Positions 1 to 12,207 of a DNA stretch of 64,000 bases are shown one piece after another. This stretch comes from Nemertoderma westbladi (lineage: Eukaryota; Xenacoelomorpha; Nemertodermatida; Nemertodermatidae): assembly GCA_032718475.1 (NCBI GenBank), contig JAUCBJ010009136.1:207572-271571 (forward strand), read 5' to 3'. Position 1 is the first letter of the stretch. Every line of letters starts with the position of its first letter. The notes beneath the pieces are model-generated. The model was given only the letters and a program-made list of their open reading frames with translations. It was not told the origin of the DNA and searched no databases. The position numbers were made by a program, and so were the translations under genes.

Positions 1-2754
1 CTGCTGGCAGCCACAGGTTGGTAGGTAACCAGCCTGCTGCTGGCAGCCACTAATATGGTAAGTCGGGTTGGTAGGTAACCAGCCTGCTGCTGGCAGCCAC
101 TAATATAGTCAGGTTGGTAGGTAACCAGCCTGCTGCTGGCAGCCACTAATATGGTAAGTCAGGTTGGTAGGTAACCAGCCTGCTGCTGGCAGCCACTAAT
201 ATGGTAAGTCAGGTTGGTAGGTAACCAGCCTGCTGCTGGCAGCCACTAATATAGTCAGGTTGGTAGGTAACCAGCCTGCTGCTGGCAGCCACTAATATGG
301 TAAGTCAGGTTGGTAGGTAACCAGCCTGCTGCTGGCAGCCACTAATATAGTCAGGTTGGTAGGTAACCAGCCTGCTGCTGGCAGCCACTAATATGGTAAG
401 TCAGGTTGGTAGGTAACCAGCCTGCTGCTGGCAGCCACTAATATGGTAAGTCAGGTTGGTAGGTAACCAGCCTGATGCTGGCAGCCACTAATATAGTCAG
501 GTTGGTAGGTAACCAGCCTGCTACTGGCAGCCACTAATATAGTCAGGTTGGTAGGTAACCAGCCTGCTGCTGGCAGCCACTAATATGGTAAGTCAGGTTG
601 GTAGGTAACCAGCCTGCTGCTGGCAGCCACTAATATAGTCAGGTTGTTAGGTAACCAGCCTGCTACTGGCAGCCACTAATATAGTCAGGTTGGTAGGTAA
701 CCAGCCTGCTACTGGCAGCCACTAATATAGTCAGGTTGGTAGGTAACCAGCCTGCTGCTGGCAGCCACTAATATGGTAAGTCAGGTTGGTAGGTAACCAG
801 CCTGCTGCTGGCAGCCACTAATATAGTCAGGTTGGTAGGTAACCAGCCTGCTGCTGGCAGCCACTAATATGGTAAGTCAGGTTGGTAGGTAACCAGCCTG
901 CTGCTGGCAGCCACTAATATAGTCAGGTTGGTAGGTAACCAGCCTGCTGCTGGCAGCCACTAATATAGTCAGGTTGGTAGGTAACCATCCTGCTGCTGGC
1001 AGCCACTAATATAGTCAGGTTGACCAGCCTGCTGCTGGCAGCCACTAATATAGTCAGGTTGGTAGGTAACCAGCCTGCTGCTGGCAGCCACTAATATGGT
1101 AAGTCAGGTTGGTAGGTAACCAGCCTGCTGCTGGCAGCCACTAATATAGTCAGGTTGATAGGTAACCAGCCTGCTGCTGGCAGCCACTAATATAGTCAGG
1201 TTGGTAGGTAACCATCCTGCTGCTGGCAGCCACTAATATAGTCAGGTTGACCAGCCTGCTGCTGGCAGCCACTAATATAGTCAGGTTGGTAGGTAACCAG
1301 CCTGCTGCTGGCAGCCACTAATATGGTAAGTCAGGTTGGTAGGTAACCAGCCTGCTGCTGGCAGCCACTAATATAGTCAGGTTGGTAGGTAACCAGCCTG
1401 CTGCTGGCAGCCACTAATATGGTAAGTCAGGTTGGTAGGTAACCATCCTGCTGCTGGCAGCCACTAATATAGTCAGGTTGACCAGCCTGCTGCTGGCAGC
1501 CACTAATATAGTCAGGTTGGTAGGTAACCAGCCTGCTGCTGGCAGCCACTAATATGGTAAGTCAGGTTGGTAGGTAACCAGCCTGCTGCTGGCAGCCACT
1601 AATATAGTCAGGTTGGTAGGTAACCAGCCTGCTGCTGGCAGCCACTAATATGGTAAGTCAGGTTGGTAGGTAACCAGCCTGCTGCTGGCAGCCACTAATA
1701 TAGTCAGGTTGGTAGGTAACCAGCCTGCTGCTGGCAGCCACTAATATAGTCAGGTTGGTAGGTAACCATCCTGCTGCTGGCAGCCACTAATATAGTCAGG
1801 TTGACCAGCCTGCTGCTGGCAGCCACTAATATAGTCAGGTTGGTAGGTAACCAGCCTGCTGCTGGCAGCCACTAATATGGTAAGTCAGGTTGGTAGGTAA
1901 CCAGCCTGCTGCTGGCAGCCACTAATATAGTCAGGTTGGTAGGTAACCATCCTGCTGCTGGCAGCCACTAATATAGTCAGGTTGACCAGCCTGCTGCTGG
2001 CAGCCACTAATATAGTCAGGTTGGTAGGTAACCAGCCTGCTGCTGGCAGCCACTAATATGGTAAGTCAGGTTGGTAGGTAACCAGCCTGCTGCTGGCAGC
2101 CACTAATATAGTCAGGTTGGTAGGTAACCAGCCTGCTGCTGGCAGCCACTAATATGGTAAGTCAGGTTGGTAGGTAACCAGCCTGCTGCTGGCAGCCACT
2201 AATATAGTCAGGTTGGTAGGTAACCAGCCTGCTGCTGGCAGCCACTAATATGGTAAGTCAGGTTGGTAGGTAACCAGCCTGCTGCTGGCAGCCACTAATA
2301 TAGTCAGGTTGGTAGGTAACCAGCCTGCTGCTGGCAGCCACTAATATAGTCAGGTTGGTAGGTAACCATCCTGCTGCTGGCAGCCACTAATATAGTCAGG
2401 TTGACCAGCCTGCTGCTGGCAGCCACTAATATAGTCAGGTTGGTAGGTAACCAGCCTGCTGCTGGCAGCCACTAATATGGTAAGTCAGGTTGGTAGGTAA
2501 CCAGCCTGCTGCTGGCAGCCACTAATATAGTCAGGTTGGTAGGTAACCATCCTGCTGCTGGCAGCCACTAATATAGTCAGGTTGACCAGCCTGCTGCTGG
2601 CAGCCACTAATATAGTCAGGTTGGTAGGTAACCAGCCTGCTGCTGGCAGCCACTAATATGGTAAGTCAGGTTGGTAGGTAACCAGCCTGCTGCTGGCAGC
2701 CACTAATATAGTCAAGTTGATAGGTAACCAGCCTGCTGCTGGCAGCCACTAATA
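1..2754. repeat. 39/46/50-bp satellite array, about 58 units
   Basis: Tandem units built on ggttggtaggtaaccagcct and ctgctggcagccactaatat. Three length variants alternate: 50 bp (with atatggtaagtc), 46 bp (with atatagtc) and 39 bp (lacking gtaggta). Each unit contains an inverted repeat GCTGC-TG-GCAGC. A higher-order period of 600 bp is visible: 1741-2140 reads the same as 2341-2740. The array is open at the left window edge and ends 28 nt before a myosin VI exon, so it fills the end of the upstream intron. The copy number is estimated from length. Confidence 0.97.
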
Positions 2755-2782
2755 TACATGACTTTCTTCCTGTTCCCTTTAG
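2720..2782 (+). promoter_or_regulatory. Branch point and 3' splice acceptor supplied partly by the satellite
   Basis: The last satellite unit ends in CACTAATATA (2742-2751), a good branch-point match (CTAAT). A pyrimidine-rich run and the acceptor AG at 2781-2782 follow. The branch-point-like sequence is therefore satellite DNA. Which A is used is inferred, not shown. Confidence 0.6.
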
Positions 2783-2915
2783 AATCAACTGAAAGAACTT
2801 ACAGATAAACTCCAGAGTGCGGGTAACCACTTTGTGCGCTGCATTAAACCCAACTCTAGGATGAGTGTGCACAAGTACGAGGGGACCGGTGTTATTAGTC
2901 AATTACAATGCGCAG
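2783..2915 (+). CDS. MYO6: Myosin VI motor-domain exon (SH-helix/strut region)
   Basis: The 133-nt exon is framed by AG at 2781-2782 and GT at 2916-2917. It starts in phase 0 and ends one base into a codon. It encodes the end of the upper 50-kDa/lower motor region: the myosin hallmark VRCIKPN, then GVISQLQCAG, the segment just before the SH1-SH2 helices. Myosin VI is the minus-end-directed actin motor used in endocytosis and Golgi and hair-cell anchoring. Membership of class VI rests on this exon joining in phase with the exon at 56502 and the class-specific exons at 60052 and 60460. The sequence is fairly diverged from vertebrate MYO6. Confidence 0.9.
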
Positions 2916-3053
2916 GTAGGCGATAAATAAAATACTAAACCCAGGAACCATTGAATCCATAGCCATATTAGTTATAGTCGAGTCAATCTAGCAAAAAAAC
3001 CCATAAGAAATTCGCAATCAACCAAAACCAAATTTTTTAGGTTCTATATTATC

Positions 3054-3816
3054 TTGTTATTGCCCAAAAAAAGTCTATAAAAATATATTGCGGAACACAT
3101 TAACGTTGCTTGGTAACTGCTCAATAGAACAATTTCCTATTGCTAGTGATGTAATCACTAATTTTTAGACAAATCAACTACTGTACAACCACTTTATTAT
3201 TATGTAGTATTTTTCTTTAAACACTCTTTATGGGTTTGTATTAGCAAGGTGACTTTTTTAAACATTCAGTGCTGTTTATAAAATAATTTGAAGGTACTTT
3301 AAAATATATCCTAATCTTTTGTGATTGCTTTACAATTTTTTCAAGGCTAGAGAGAGTTCCGCATGCAGTCGCATTTGGTATTTTGATATTAATTAATGAA
3401 ATTATGTACTTTTTGCACAGTAATATCACCACTGAATCCATAGCTAATCGACTATCTAGTAATTTTTTAAAAGATGATTTATTAAATATTAACATTTTTT
3501 TTTATTTTATTATACATTCAATCAACATTGAATGTTCTAGAACATAATTATAAATAATTATTATAAATTTATTATAAATTAATATTATTGTAATTATAAA
3601 CAAATTATATCACCCCCCCCCCCCCTCAATTGTTTAAATAATATAATATTTATTTATTAAATTAAAAAAATAGTTATTGACTATTATTTATTAGTACGAA
3701 ATATATATATAACTACATCACTAACAATAGGAAATAGTTCTATTGAGCAGTTACCAAGCAACGTTAATGTGTTCCGTAACATATATTTTTATAGACCTTT
3801 TTTTGGTAACAGTAAC
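3054..3816. mobile_element. MITE-like element with ~95-bp inverted arms
   Basis: 3066-3160 and 3708-3803 are near-perfect reverse complements; both contain acattaacgttgcttggtaa on one strand or the other. They are separated by about 550 bp of AT-rich DNA with a C13 run at 3613-3625. No protein similarity is recognised. An 84-codon minus-strand frame at 3241-3495 has no recognisable product. Confidence 0.75.
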
Positions 3817-3818
3817 AG

Positions 3819-4216
3819 AACTGCATTTTTCTAACATTAATCATTGTTACCATGGTAACAGTGAAGAGTTCTAGAACAAAAAATATATAATATACACTAT
3901 TCTAGAACAAAAATAAAATAAAAAAAATATTGTTCCAGAACATAATATAGCTAGTAAGTTTTTAAATTTAAAATATTTGGTAATAAAAAAAATTTATTTA
4001 TTTATTTATTAGAAAATTTATCTACCAAATTGAATATTTTTTTGAATTTACTAGCTATTTTAAAATAAAAAAAAAAATAGTTACTGTATATGTTCTAGAA
4101 CATTATATTTTATTTTATTTATGATCTAGAATATAGTGTATATTACTTTTCTATTGTTCTAGAACTCTACAATGTTGCCATAGTAACAAAGACATAAGTT
4201 ATAAAAATGCAGTTCT
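3819..4216. mobile_element. Short hairpin (foldback) element with TTCTAGAA palindromes
   Basis: The left end AGAACTGCATTTTT (from 3825) is mirrored by aaaaatgcagttct at 4203-4216. The arms also share gttaccatggtaac-like and gagttctagaac segments, and the centre is AT-rich around 3985-4020. The right terminus is also the first part of the neighbouring 41-bp satellite unit (gcagttct). Confidence 0.7.
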
Positions 4217-7200
4217 ATACGGAACTCTATCCCTTTTTTGACTAGATTGGCAGTTCTATACGGAACTCTACCCCTTTTTTGACTAGATTGGCAGTTCTAT
4301 ACGGAACTCTATCCCTTTTTTGGCTAGATTGGCAGTTCTATACGGAACTCTATCCCTTTTTTGACTAGATTGGCAGTTCTATACGGAACTCTATCCCTTT
4401 TTTGACTAGATTGGCAGTTCTATACGGAACTCTATCCCTTTTTTGACTAGATTGGCAGTTCTATACGGAACTCTATCCCTTTTTTGGCTAGATTGGCAGT
4501 TCTATACGGAACTCTATCCCTTTTTTGACTAGATTGGCAGTTCTATACGGAACTCTATCCCTTTTTTGACTAGATTGGCAGTTCTATACGGAACTCTATC
4601 CCTTTTTTGGTTAGATTGGCAGTTCTATACGGAACTCTATCCCTTTTTTGACTAGATTGGCAGTTCTATACGGAACTCTACCCCTTTTTTGACTAGATTG
4701 GCAGTTCTATACGGAACTCTATCCATTTTTTGACTAGATTGGCAGTTCTATACGGAACTCTATCCCTTTTTTGACTAGATTGGCAGTTCTATACGGAACT
4801 CTACCCTTTTTTTTTGACTAGATTGGCAGTTCTATACGGAACTCTACCCCTTTTTTGACTAGATTGGCAGTTCTATACGGAACTCTACCCCTTTTTTGAC
4901 TAGATTGGCAGTTCTATACGGAACTCTATCCCTTTTTTGACTAGATTGGCAGTTCTATACGGAACTCTATCCATTTTTTGGCTAGATTGGCAGTTCTATA
5001 CGGAACTCTATCCCTTTTTTGGTTAGATTGGCAGTTCTATACGGAACTCTACCCCTTTTTTGACTAGATTGGCAGTTCTATACGGAACTCTATCCATTTT
5101 TTGACTAGATTGGCAGTTCTATACGGAACTCTATCCCTTTTTTGACTAGATTGGCAGTTCTATACGGAACTCTATCCATTTTTTGACTAGATTGGCAGTT
5201 CTATACGGAACTCTATCCCTTTTTTGACTAGATTGGCAGTTCTATACGGAACTCTATCCCTTTTTTGACTAGATTGGCAGTTCTATACGGAACTCTATCC
5301 CTTTTTTGGTTAGATTGGCAGTTCTATACGGAACTCTATCCCTTTTTTGACTAGATTGGCAGTTCTATACGGAACTCTATCCCTTTTTTGGCTAGATTGG
5401 CAGTTCTATACGGAACTCTATCCATTTTTTGACTAGATTGGCAGTTCTATACGGAACTCTATCCCTTTTTTGACTAGATTGGCAGTTCTATACGGAACTC
5501 TACCCCTTTTTTGACTAGATTGGCAGTTCTATACGGAACTCTATCCCTTTTTTGACTAGATTGGCAGTTCTATACGGAACTCTATCCCTTTTTTGGCTAG
5601 ATTGGCAGTTCTATACGGAACTCTATCCCTTTTTTGGTTAGATTGGCAGTTCTATACGGAACTCTACCCCTTTTTTGACTAGATTGGCAGTTCTATACGG
5701 AACTCTACCCCTTTTTTGACTAGATTGGCAGTTCTATACGGAACTCTATCCATTTTTTGGCTAGATTGGCAGTTCTATACGGACCTCTACCCCTTTTTTG
5801 ACTAGATTGGCAGTTCTATACGGACCTCTACCCCTTTTTTGACTAGATTGGCAGTTCTATACAGAACTCTACCCCTTTTTTGACTAGATTGGCAGTTCTA
5901 TACGGAACTCTATCCCTTTTTTGGCTAGATTGGCAGTTCTATACGGACCTCTATCCCTTTTTTGACTAGATTGGCAGTTCTATACGGAACTCTATCCATT
6001 TTTTGGCTAGATTGGCAGTTCTATACGGAACTCTATCCCTTTTTTGGTTAGATTGGCAGTTCTATACGGAACTCTACCCCTTTTTTGACTAGATTGGCAG
6101 TTCTATACGGAACTCTATCCATTTTTTGACTAGATTGGCAGTTCTATACGGAACTCTATCCCTTTTTTGACTATATTGGCAGTTCTATACGGAACTCTAT
6201 CCATTTTTTGACTAGATTGGCAGTTCTATACGGAACTCTATCCCTTTTTTGACTAGATTGGCAGTTCTATACGGAACTCTATCCCTTTTTTGACTAGATT
6301 GGCAGTTCTATACGGAACTCTATCCCTTTTTTGGTTAGATTGGCAGTTCTATACGGAACTCTATCCCTTTTTTGACTAGATTGGCAGTTCTATACGGAAC
6401 TCTATCCCTTTTTTGACTAGATTGGCAGTTCTATACGGAACTCTATCCATTTTTTGACTAGATTGGCAGTTCTATACGGAACTCTATCCCTTTTTTGACT
6501 AGATTGGCAGTTCTATACGGAACTCTACCCCTTTTTTGACTAGATTGGCAGTTCTATACGGAACTCTATCCCTTTTTTGACTAGATTGGCAGTTCTATAC
6601 GGAACTCTATCCATTTTGTGGCTAGATTGGCAGTTCTATACGGAACTCTATCCCTTTTTTGGTTAGATTGGCAGTTCTATACGGAACTCTACCCCTTTTT
6701 TGACTAGATTGGCAGTTCTATACGGAACTCTACCCCTTTTTTGACTAGATTGGCAGTTCTATACGGAACTCTATCCATTTTTTGGCTAGATTGGCAGTTC
6801 TATACGGACCTCTACCCCTTTTTTGACTAGATTGGCAGTTCTATACGGACCTCTACCCCTTTTTTGACTAGATTGGCAGTTCTATACAGAACTCTACCCC
6901 TTTTTTGACTAGATTGGCAGTTCTATACGGAACTCTACCCCTTTTTTTTTACTAGATTGGCAGTTCTATACGGACCTCTACCCCTTTTTTGGCTAGATTG
7001 GCAGTTCTATACGGACCTCTACCCCTTTTTTGACTAGATTGGCAGTTCTATACGCAACTCTACCCCTTTTTTGACTAGATTGGCAGTTCTATACGGAACT
7101 CTACCCCTTTTTTGTCTAGATTGGCAGTTCTATACGGAACTCTATCCCTTTTTTGACTAGATTGGCAGTTCTATACGGAACTCTATCCATTTTTTGACTA

Positions 7201-10200
7201 GATTGGCAGTTCTATACGGAACTCTATCCCTTTTTTGGCTAGATTGGCAGTTCTATACGGAACTCTATCCCTTTTTTGACTAGATTGGCGGTTCTATACG
7301 GAACTCTATCCCTTTTTTGGCTAGATTGGCAGTTCTATACGGACCTCTACCCCTTTTTTGACTAGATTGGCAGTTCTATATGGAACTCTATCCCTTTTTT
7401 GACTAGATTGACAGTTCTATACGGAACTCTACCCCTTTTTTGATTAGATTGGCAGTTCTATACGGAACTCTATCCATTTTTTGGCTAGATTGGCAGTTCT
7501 ATACGGAACTCTATCCCTTTTTTGACTAGATTGGCAGTTCTATACAGAACTCTACCCCTTTTTTGACTAGATTGGCAGTTCTATACGGAACTCTACCCCT
7601 TTTTTGACTAGATTGGCAGTTCTATACGGAACTCTATCCATTTTTTGGCTAGATTGGCAGTTCTATACGGACCTCTACCCCTTTTTTGACTAGATTGGCA
7701 GTTCTACGGACCTCTACCCCTTTTTTGACTAGATTGGCAGTTCTATACAGAACTCTACCCCTTTTTTGACTAGATTGGCAGTTCTATACGGAACTCTATC
7801 CCTTTTTTGGCTAGATTGGCAGTTCTATACGGACCTCTACCCCTTTTTTGACTAGATTGGCAGTTCTATACGGAACTCTACCCCTTTTTTGACTAGATTG
7901 GCAGTTCTATACGGAACTCTACCCATTTTTTGAATAGATTGGCAGTTCTATACGGAACTCTATCCATTTTTTGGCTAGATTGGCAGTTCTATACGGAACT
8001 CTATCCCTTTTTTGGTTAGATTGGCAGTTCTATACGGAACTCTATCCCTTTTTTGACTAGATTGGCAGTTCTATACGGAACTCTAGCCCTTTTTTTTTGC
8101 TAGATTGGCAGTTCTATACGGAACTCTACCCCTTTTTTGACTAGATTGGCAGTTCTATACGGAACTCTACCCCTTTTTTGACTAGATTGGCAGTTCTATA
8201 CGGACCTCTACCCCTTTTTTTGACTAGATTGGCAGTTCTATACGGAACACTATCCCTTTTTTGGCTAGATTGGCAGTTCTATACGGAACTCTATCCCTTT
8301 TTTGGCTAGATTGGCAGTTCTATACGGAACTCTATCCCTTTTTTGGCTAGATTGGCAGTTCTATACGGAACTCTACCCCTTTTTTGTCTAGATTGGCAGT
8401 TCTATACGGAACTCTATCCATTTTTTGACTAGATTGGCAGTTCTATACGGAACTCTACCCCTTTTTTGACTAGATTGGCAGTTCTATACGGACCTCTACC
8501 CCTTTTTTTGACTAGATTGGCAGTTCTATACGGAACACTATCCCTTTTTTGGCTAGATTGGCAGTTCTATACGGAACTCTATCCCTTTTTTGGCTAGATT
8601 GGCAGTTCTATACGGAACTCTATCCCTTTTTTGGCTAGATTGGCAGTTCTATACGGAACTCTACCCCTTTTTTGTCTAGATTGGCAGTTCTATACGGAAC
8701 TCTATCCCTTTTTTGACTAGATTGGCAGTTCTATACGGAACTCTACCCCTTTTTTGGCTAGATTGGCAGTTCTATACGGAACTCTATCCCTTTTTTGGTT
8801 AGATTGGCAGTTCTATACGGACCTCTACCCCTTTTTTGACTAGATTGGCAGTTCTATACGGAACTCTATCCATTTTTTGACTTGATTGGCAGTTCTATAC
8901 GGAACTCTATCCCTTTTTTGACTAGATTGGCAGTTCTATACGGAACTCTATCCATTTTTTGACTAGATTGGCAGTTCTATACGGAACTCTATCCCTTTTT
9001 TGACTAGATTGGCAGTTCTATACGGAACTCTACCCCTTTTTTGGCTAGATTGGCAGTTCTATACGGAACTCTATCCCTTTTTTGACTAGATTGGCAGTTC
9101 TATACGGAACTCTACCCCTTTTTTGGCTAGATTGGCAGTTCTATACGGAACTCTACCCCTTTTTTGGCTAGATTGGCAGTTCTATACGGAACTCTACCCC
9201 TTTTTTGACTAGATTGGCAGTTCTATACGGAACTCTACCCCTTTTTTGACTAGATTGGCAGTTCTATACGGAACTCTATCCCTTTTTTGGCTAGATTGGC
9301 AGTTCTATACGGAACTCGACCCCTTTTTTTGACTAGATTTGCAGTTCTATACGGAACTCTATCCCTTTTTTGACTAGATTGGCAGTTCTATACGGAACTC
9401 TATCCATTTTTTGACTAGATTGGCAGTTCTATACGGAACTCTATCCCTTTTTTGGCTAGATTGGCAGTTCTATACGGAACTCTATCCCTTTTTTGACTAG
9501 ATTCGCAGTTCTATACGGAACTCTATCCATTTTTTGACTAGATTGGCAGTTCTATACGGAACTCTATCCATTTTTTGACTAGATTGGCAGTTCTATACGG
9601 AACTCTATCCATTTTTTGACTAGATTGGCAGTTCTATACGGAACTCTATCCATTTTTTGACTAGATTGGCAGTTCTATACGGAACTCTATCCATTTTTTG
9701 ACTAGATTGGCAGTTCTATACGGAACTCTATCCATTTTTTGACTAGATTGGCAGTTCTATACGGAACTCTATCCATTTTTTGACTAGATTGGCAGTTCTA
9801 TACGGAACTCTATCCCTTTTTTGGCTAGATTGGCAGTTCTATACGGAACTCTATCCCTTTTTTGACTAGATTGGCAGTTCTATACGGAACTCTATCCATT
9901 TTTTGACTAGATTGGCAGTTCTATACGGAACTCTACCCCTTTTTTGACTAGATTGGCAGTTCAATACGGAACTCTACCCCTTTTTTGACTAGATTGGCAG
10001 TTCTATACGGAACTCTATCCCTTTTTTGACTAGATTGGCAGTTCTATACGGAACTCTATCCCTTTTTTGGCTAGATTGGCAGTTCTATACGGAACTCTAT
10101 CCCTTTTTTGACTAGATTGGCAGTTCTATACGGAACTCTACCCCTTTTTTGACTAGATTGGCAGTTCAATACGGAACTCTACCCCTTTTTTGACTAGATT

Positions 10201-11940
10201 GGCAGTTCTATACGGAACTCTATCCCTTTTTTGACTAGATTGGCAGTTCTATACGGAACTCTATCCCTTTTTTGGCTAGATTGGCAGTTCTATACGGAAC
10301 TCTACCCCTTTTTTGACTAGATTGGCAGTTCTATACGAAACTCTATCCATTTTTTGACTAGATTGGCAGTTCTATACGGAACTCTATCCCTTTTTTGACT
10401 AGATTGGCAGTTCTATACGGAACTCTATCCCTTTTTTGGTTAGATTGGCAGTTCTATACGGAACTCTACCCCTTTTTTGACTAGATTGGCAGTTCTATAC
10501 GGAACTCTACCCCTTTTTTGACTAGATTGGCAGTTCTATACGGAACTCTATCCCTTTTTTGACTAGATTGGCAGTTCTATACGGAACTCTATCCCTTTTT
10601 TGACTATATTGGCAGTTCTATACGGAACTCTATCCATTTTTTGACTAGATTGGCAGTTCTATACGGAACTCTACCCCTTTTTTGGCTAGATTGGCAGTTC
10701 TATACGGAACTCTACCCCTTTTTTGGCTAGATTGGCAGTTCTATACGGAACTCTACCCCTTTTTTGACTAGATTGGCAGTTCTATACGGAACTCTACCCC
10801 TTTTTTGGCTAGATTGGCAGTTCTATACGGAACTCTATCCCTTTTTTGGCTAGATTGGCAGTTCTATACGGAACTCTATCCCTTTTTTTACTAGATTGGC
10901 AGTTCTATACGGAACTCTATCCATTTTTTGACTAGATTGGCAGTTCTATACGGAACTCTATCCCTTTTTTGGCTAGATTGGCAGTTCTATACGGAACTCT
11001 ATCCCTTTTTTGACTAGATTGGCAGTTCTATACGGAACTCTATCCATTTTTTGACTAGATTGGCAGTTCTATACGGAACTCTATATCCCTTTTTTGACTA
11101 GATTGGCAGTTCTATACGGAACTCTACCCCTTTTTTGACTAGATTGGCAGTTCAATACGGAACTCTATCCCTTTTTTGGCTAGATTGGCAGTTCTATACG
11201 GAACTCTACCCCTTTTTTGGCTAGATTGGCAGTTCTATACGGAACTCTATCCCTTTTTTGACTAGATTGGCAGTTCTATACGGAACTCTACCCCTTTTTT
11301 GGCTAGATTGGCAGTTCTATACGGAACTCTATCCCGCAGTTCTATACGGAACTCTACCCCTTTTTTGGCTAGATTGGCAGTTCTATACGGAACTCTATCC
11401 CTTTTTTGACTAGATTGGCAGTTCAATACGGAACTCTATCCCTTTTTTGGCTAGATTGGCAGTTCTATACGGAACTCTACCCCTTTTTTGGCTAGATTGG
11501 CAGTTCTATACGGAACTCTATCCCTTTTTTGACTAGATTGGCAGTTCTATACGGAACTCTACCCCTTTTTTGGCTAGATTGGCAGCTCTATACGGAACTC
11601 TATCCTTTTTTTGACTAGATTGGCAGTTCTATACGGAACTCTATCCCTTTTTTGACTAGATTGGCAGTTCTATACGGAACTCTATCCCTTTTTTGACTAG
11701 ATTGGCAGTTCTATACGGAACTCGATCCCTTTTTTGACTAGATTGGCAGTTCTATACGGAACTCTACCCTTTTTTTGGCTAGATTGGCAGTTCTATACGG
11801 AACTCTATCCCTTTTTTGGCTAGATTGGCAGTTCTATACGGAACTCTATCCCTTTTTTGACTAGATTGGCAGTTCTATACGGAACTCTACCCTTTTTTTG
11901 GCTAGATTGGCAGTTCTATACGGAACTCTATCCCTTTTTT
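4209..11940. repeat. 41-bp satellite, about 188 units
   Basis: The unit begins gcagttctatacggaactct and continues with a T6 run and gactagattg. Each unit contains the inverted repeat AGTTC-TATACG-GAACT. Variants (acccc/atccc/atcca; gactag/ggctag/ggttag; ggacct) are arranged in blocks. A 1025-bp (25-unit) higher-order repeat is visible: ggttagattg at 5021 recurs at 6046, and the paired ggacctct variants at 5781 recur at 6806. A 7-unit step (about 287 bp) repeats around 8210-8570. One broken unit lies at 11336. Confidence 0.97.
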
Positions 11941-12058
11941 GGGCCTTTTTTTAACGAGATAATATAGAACCTAAAAACCTTTTGGTTGATTGCGAATTTC
12001 TACCCCTTTTAATTCATTTTTTCATGTATTTTTTTTTGCTTTTGGGGATTGGCGTAGA

Positions 12059-12064
12059 TTTTAT
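12059..12064 (-). terminator. Polyadenylation signal of the AIFM1-like gene
   Basis: AATAAA is read on the minus strand about 145 nt past the stop codon. An A9 run on the minus strand (12037-12029) lies some 20 nt further on. That run could be the fossil poly(A) tail of a processed copy, or simply AT-rich sequence. Confidence 0.5.
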
Positions 12065-12207
12065 TACATTATGTAAACGGTAATACGGGGAATATAATTG
12101 CCACTATTATTAGTGTTCGTTACTCACAAATGTATCAAATCAGTATTACATTATTATAAAGGTATAGCACTTCAAAGTCAGTGCGACTAGATTATACTGC
12201 GATGGTT

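Larger units (their letters stand above)
3006..12001. mobile_element. Terminal-inverted-repeat structure enclosing hairpin elements and a satellite
   Basis: The left end (3006-3055, beginning agaaattcgcaatcaaccaa) is the reverse complement of the right end (11957-12001) with a few mismatches in the middle. The inverted similarity continues inward, with gcccaaaaaa on both sides. Everything between is two nested hairpin elements and the 41-bp satellite. No transposase is seen. A clear target duplication could not be fixed; the flanks read ccata and acccc. It is best read as a non-autonomous TIR element swollen by satellite expansion. Confidence 0.65.

Noticed and set aside
3241-3495. 84-codon minus-strand ORF
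   Set aside because: Lies in the AT-rich centre of a hairpin element and matches nothing recognisable.
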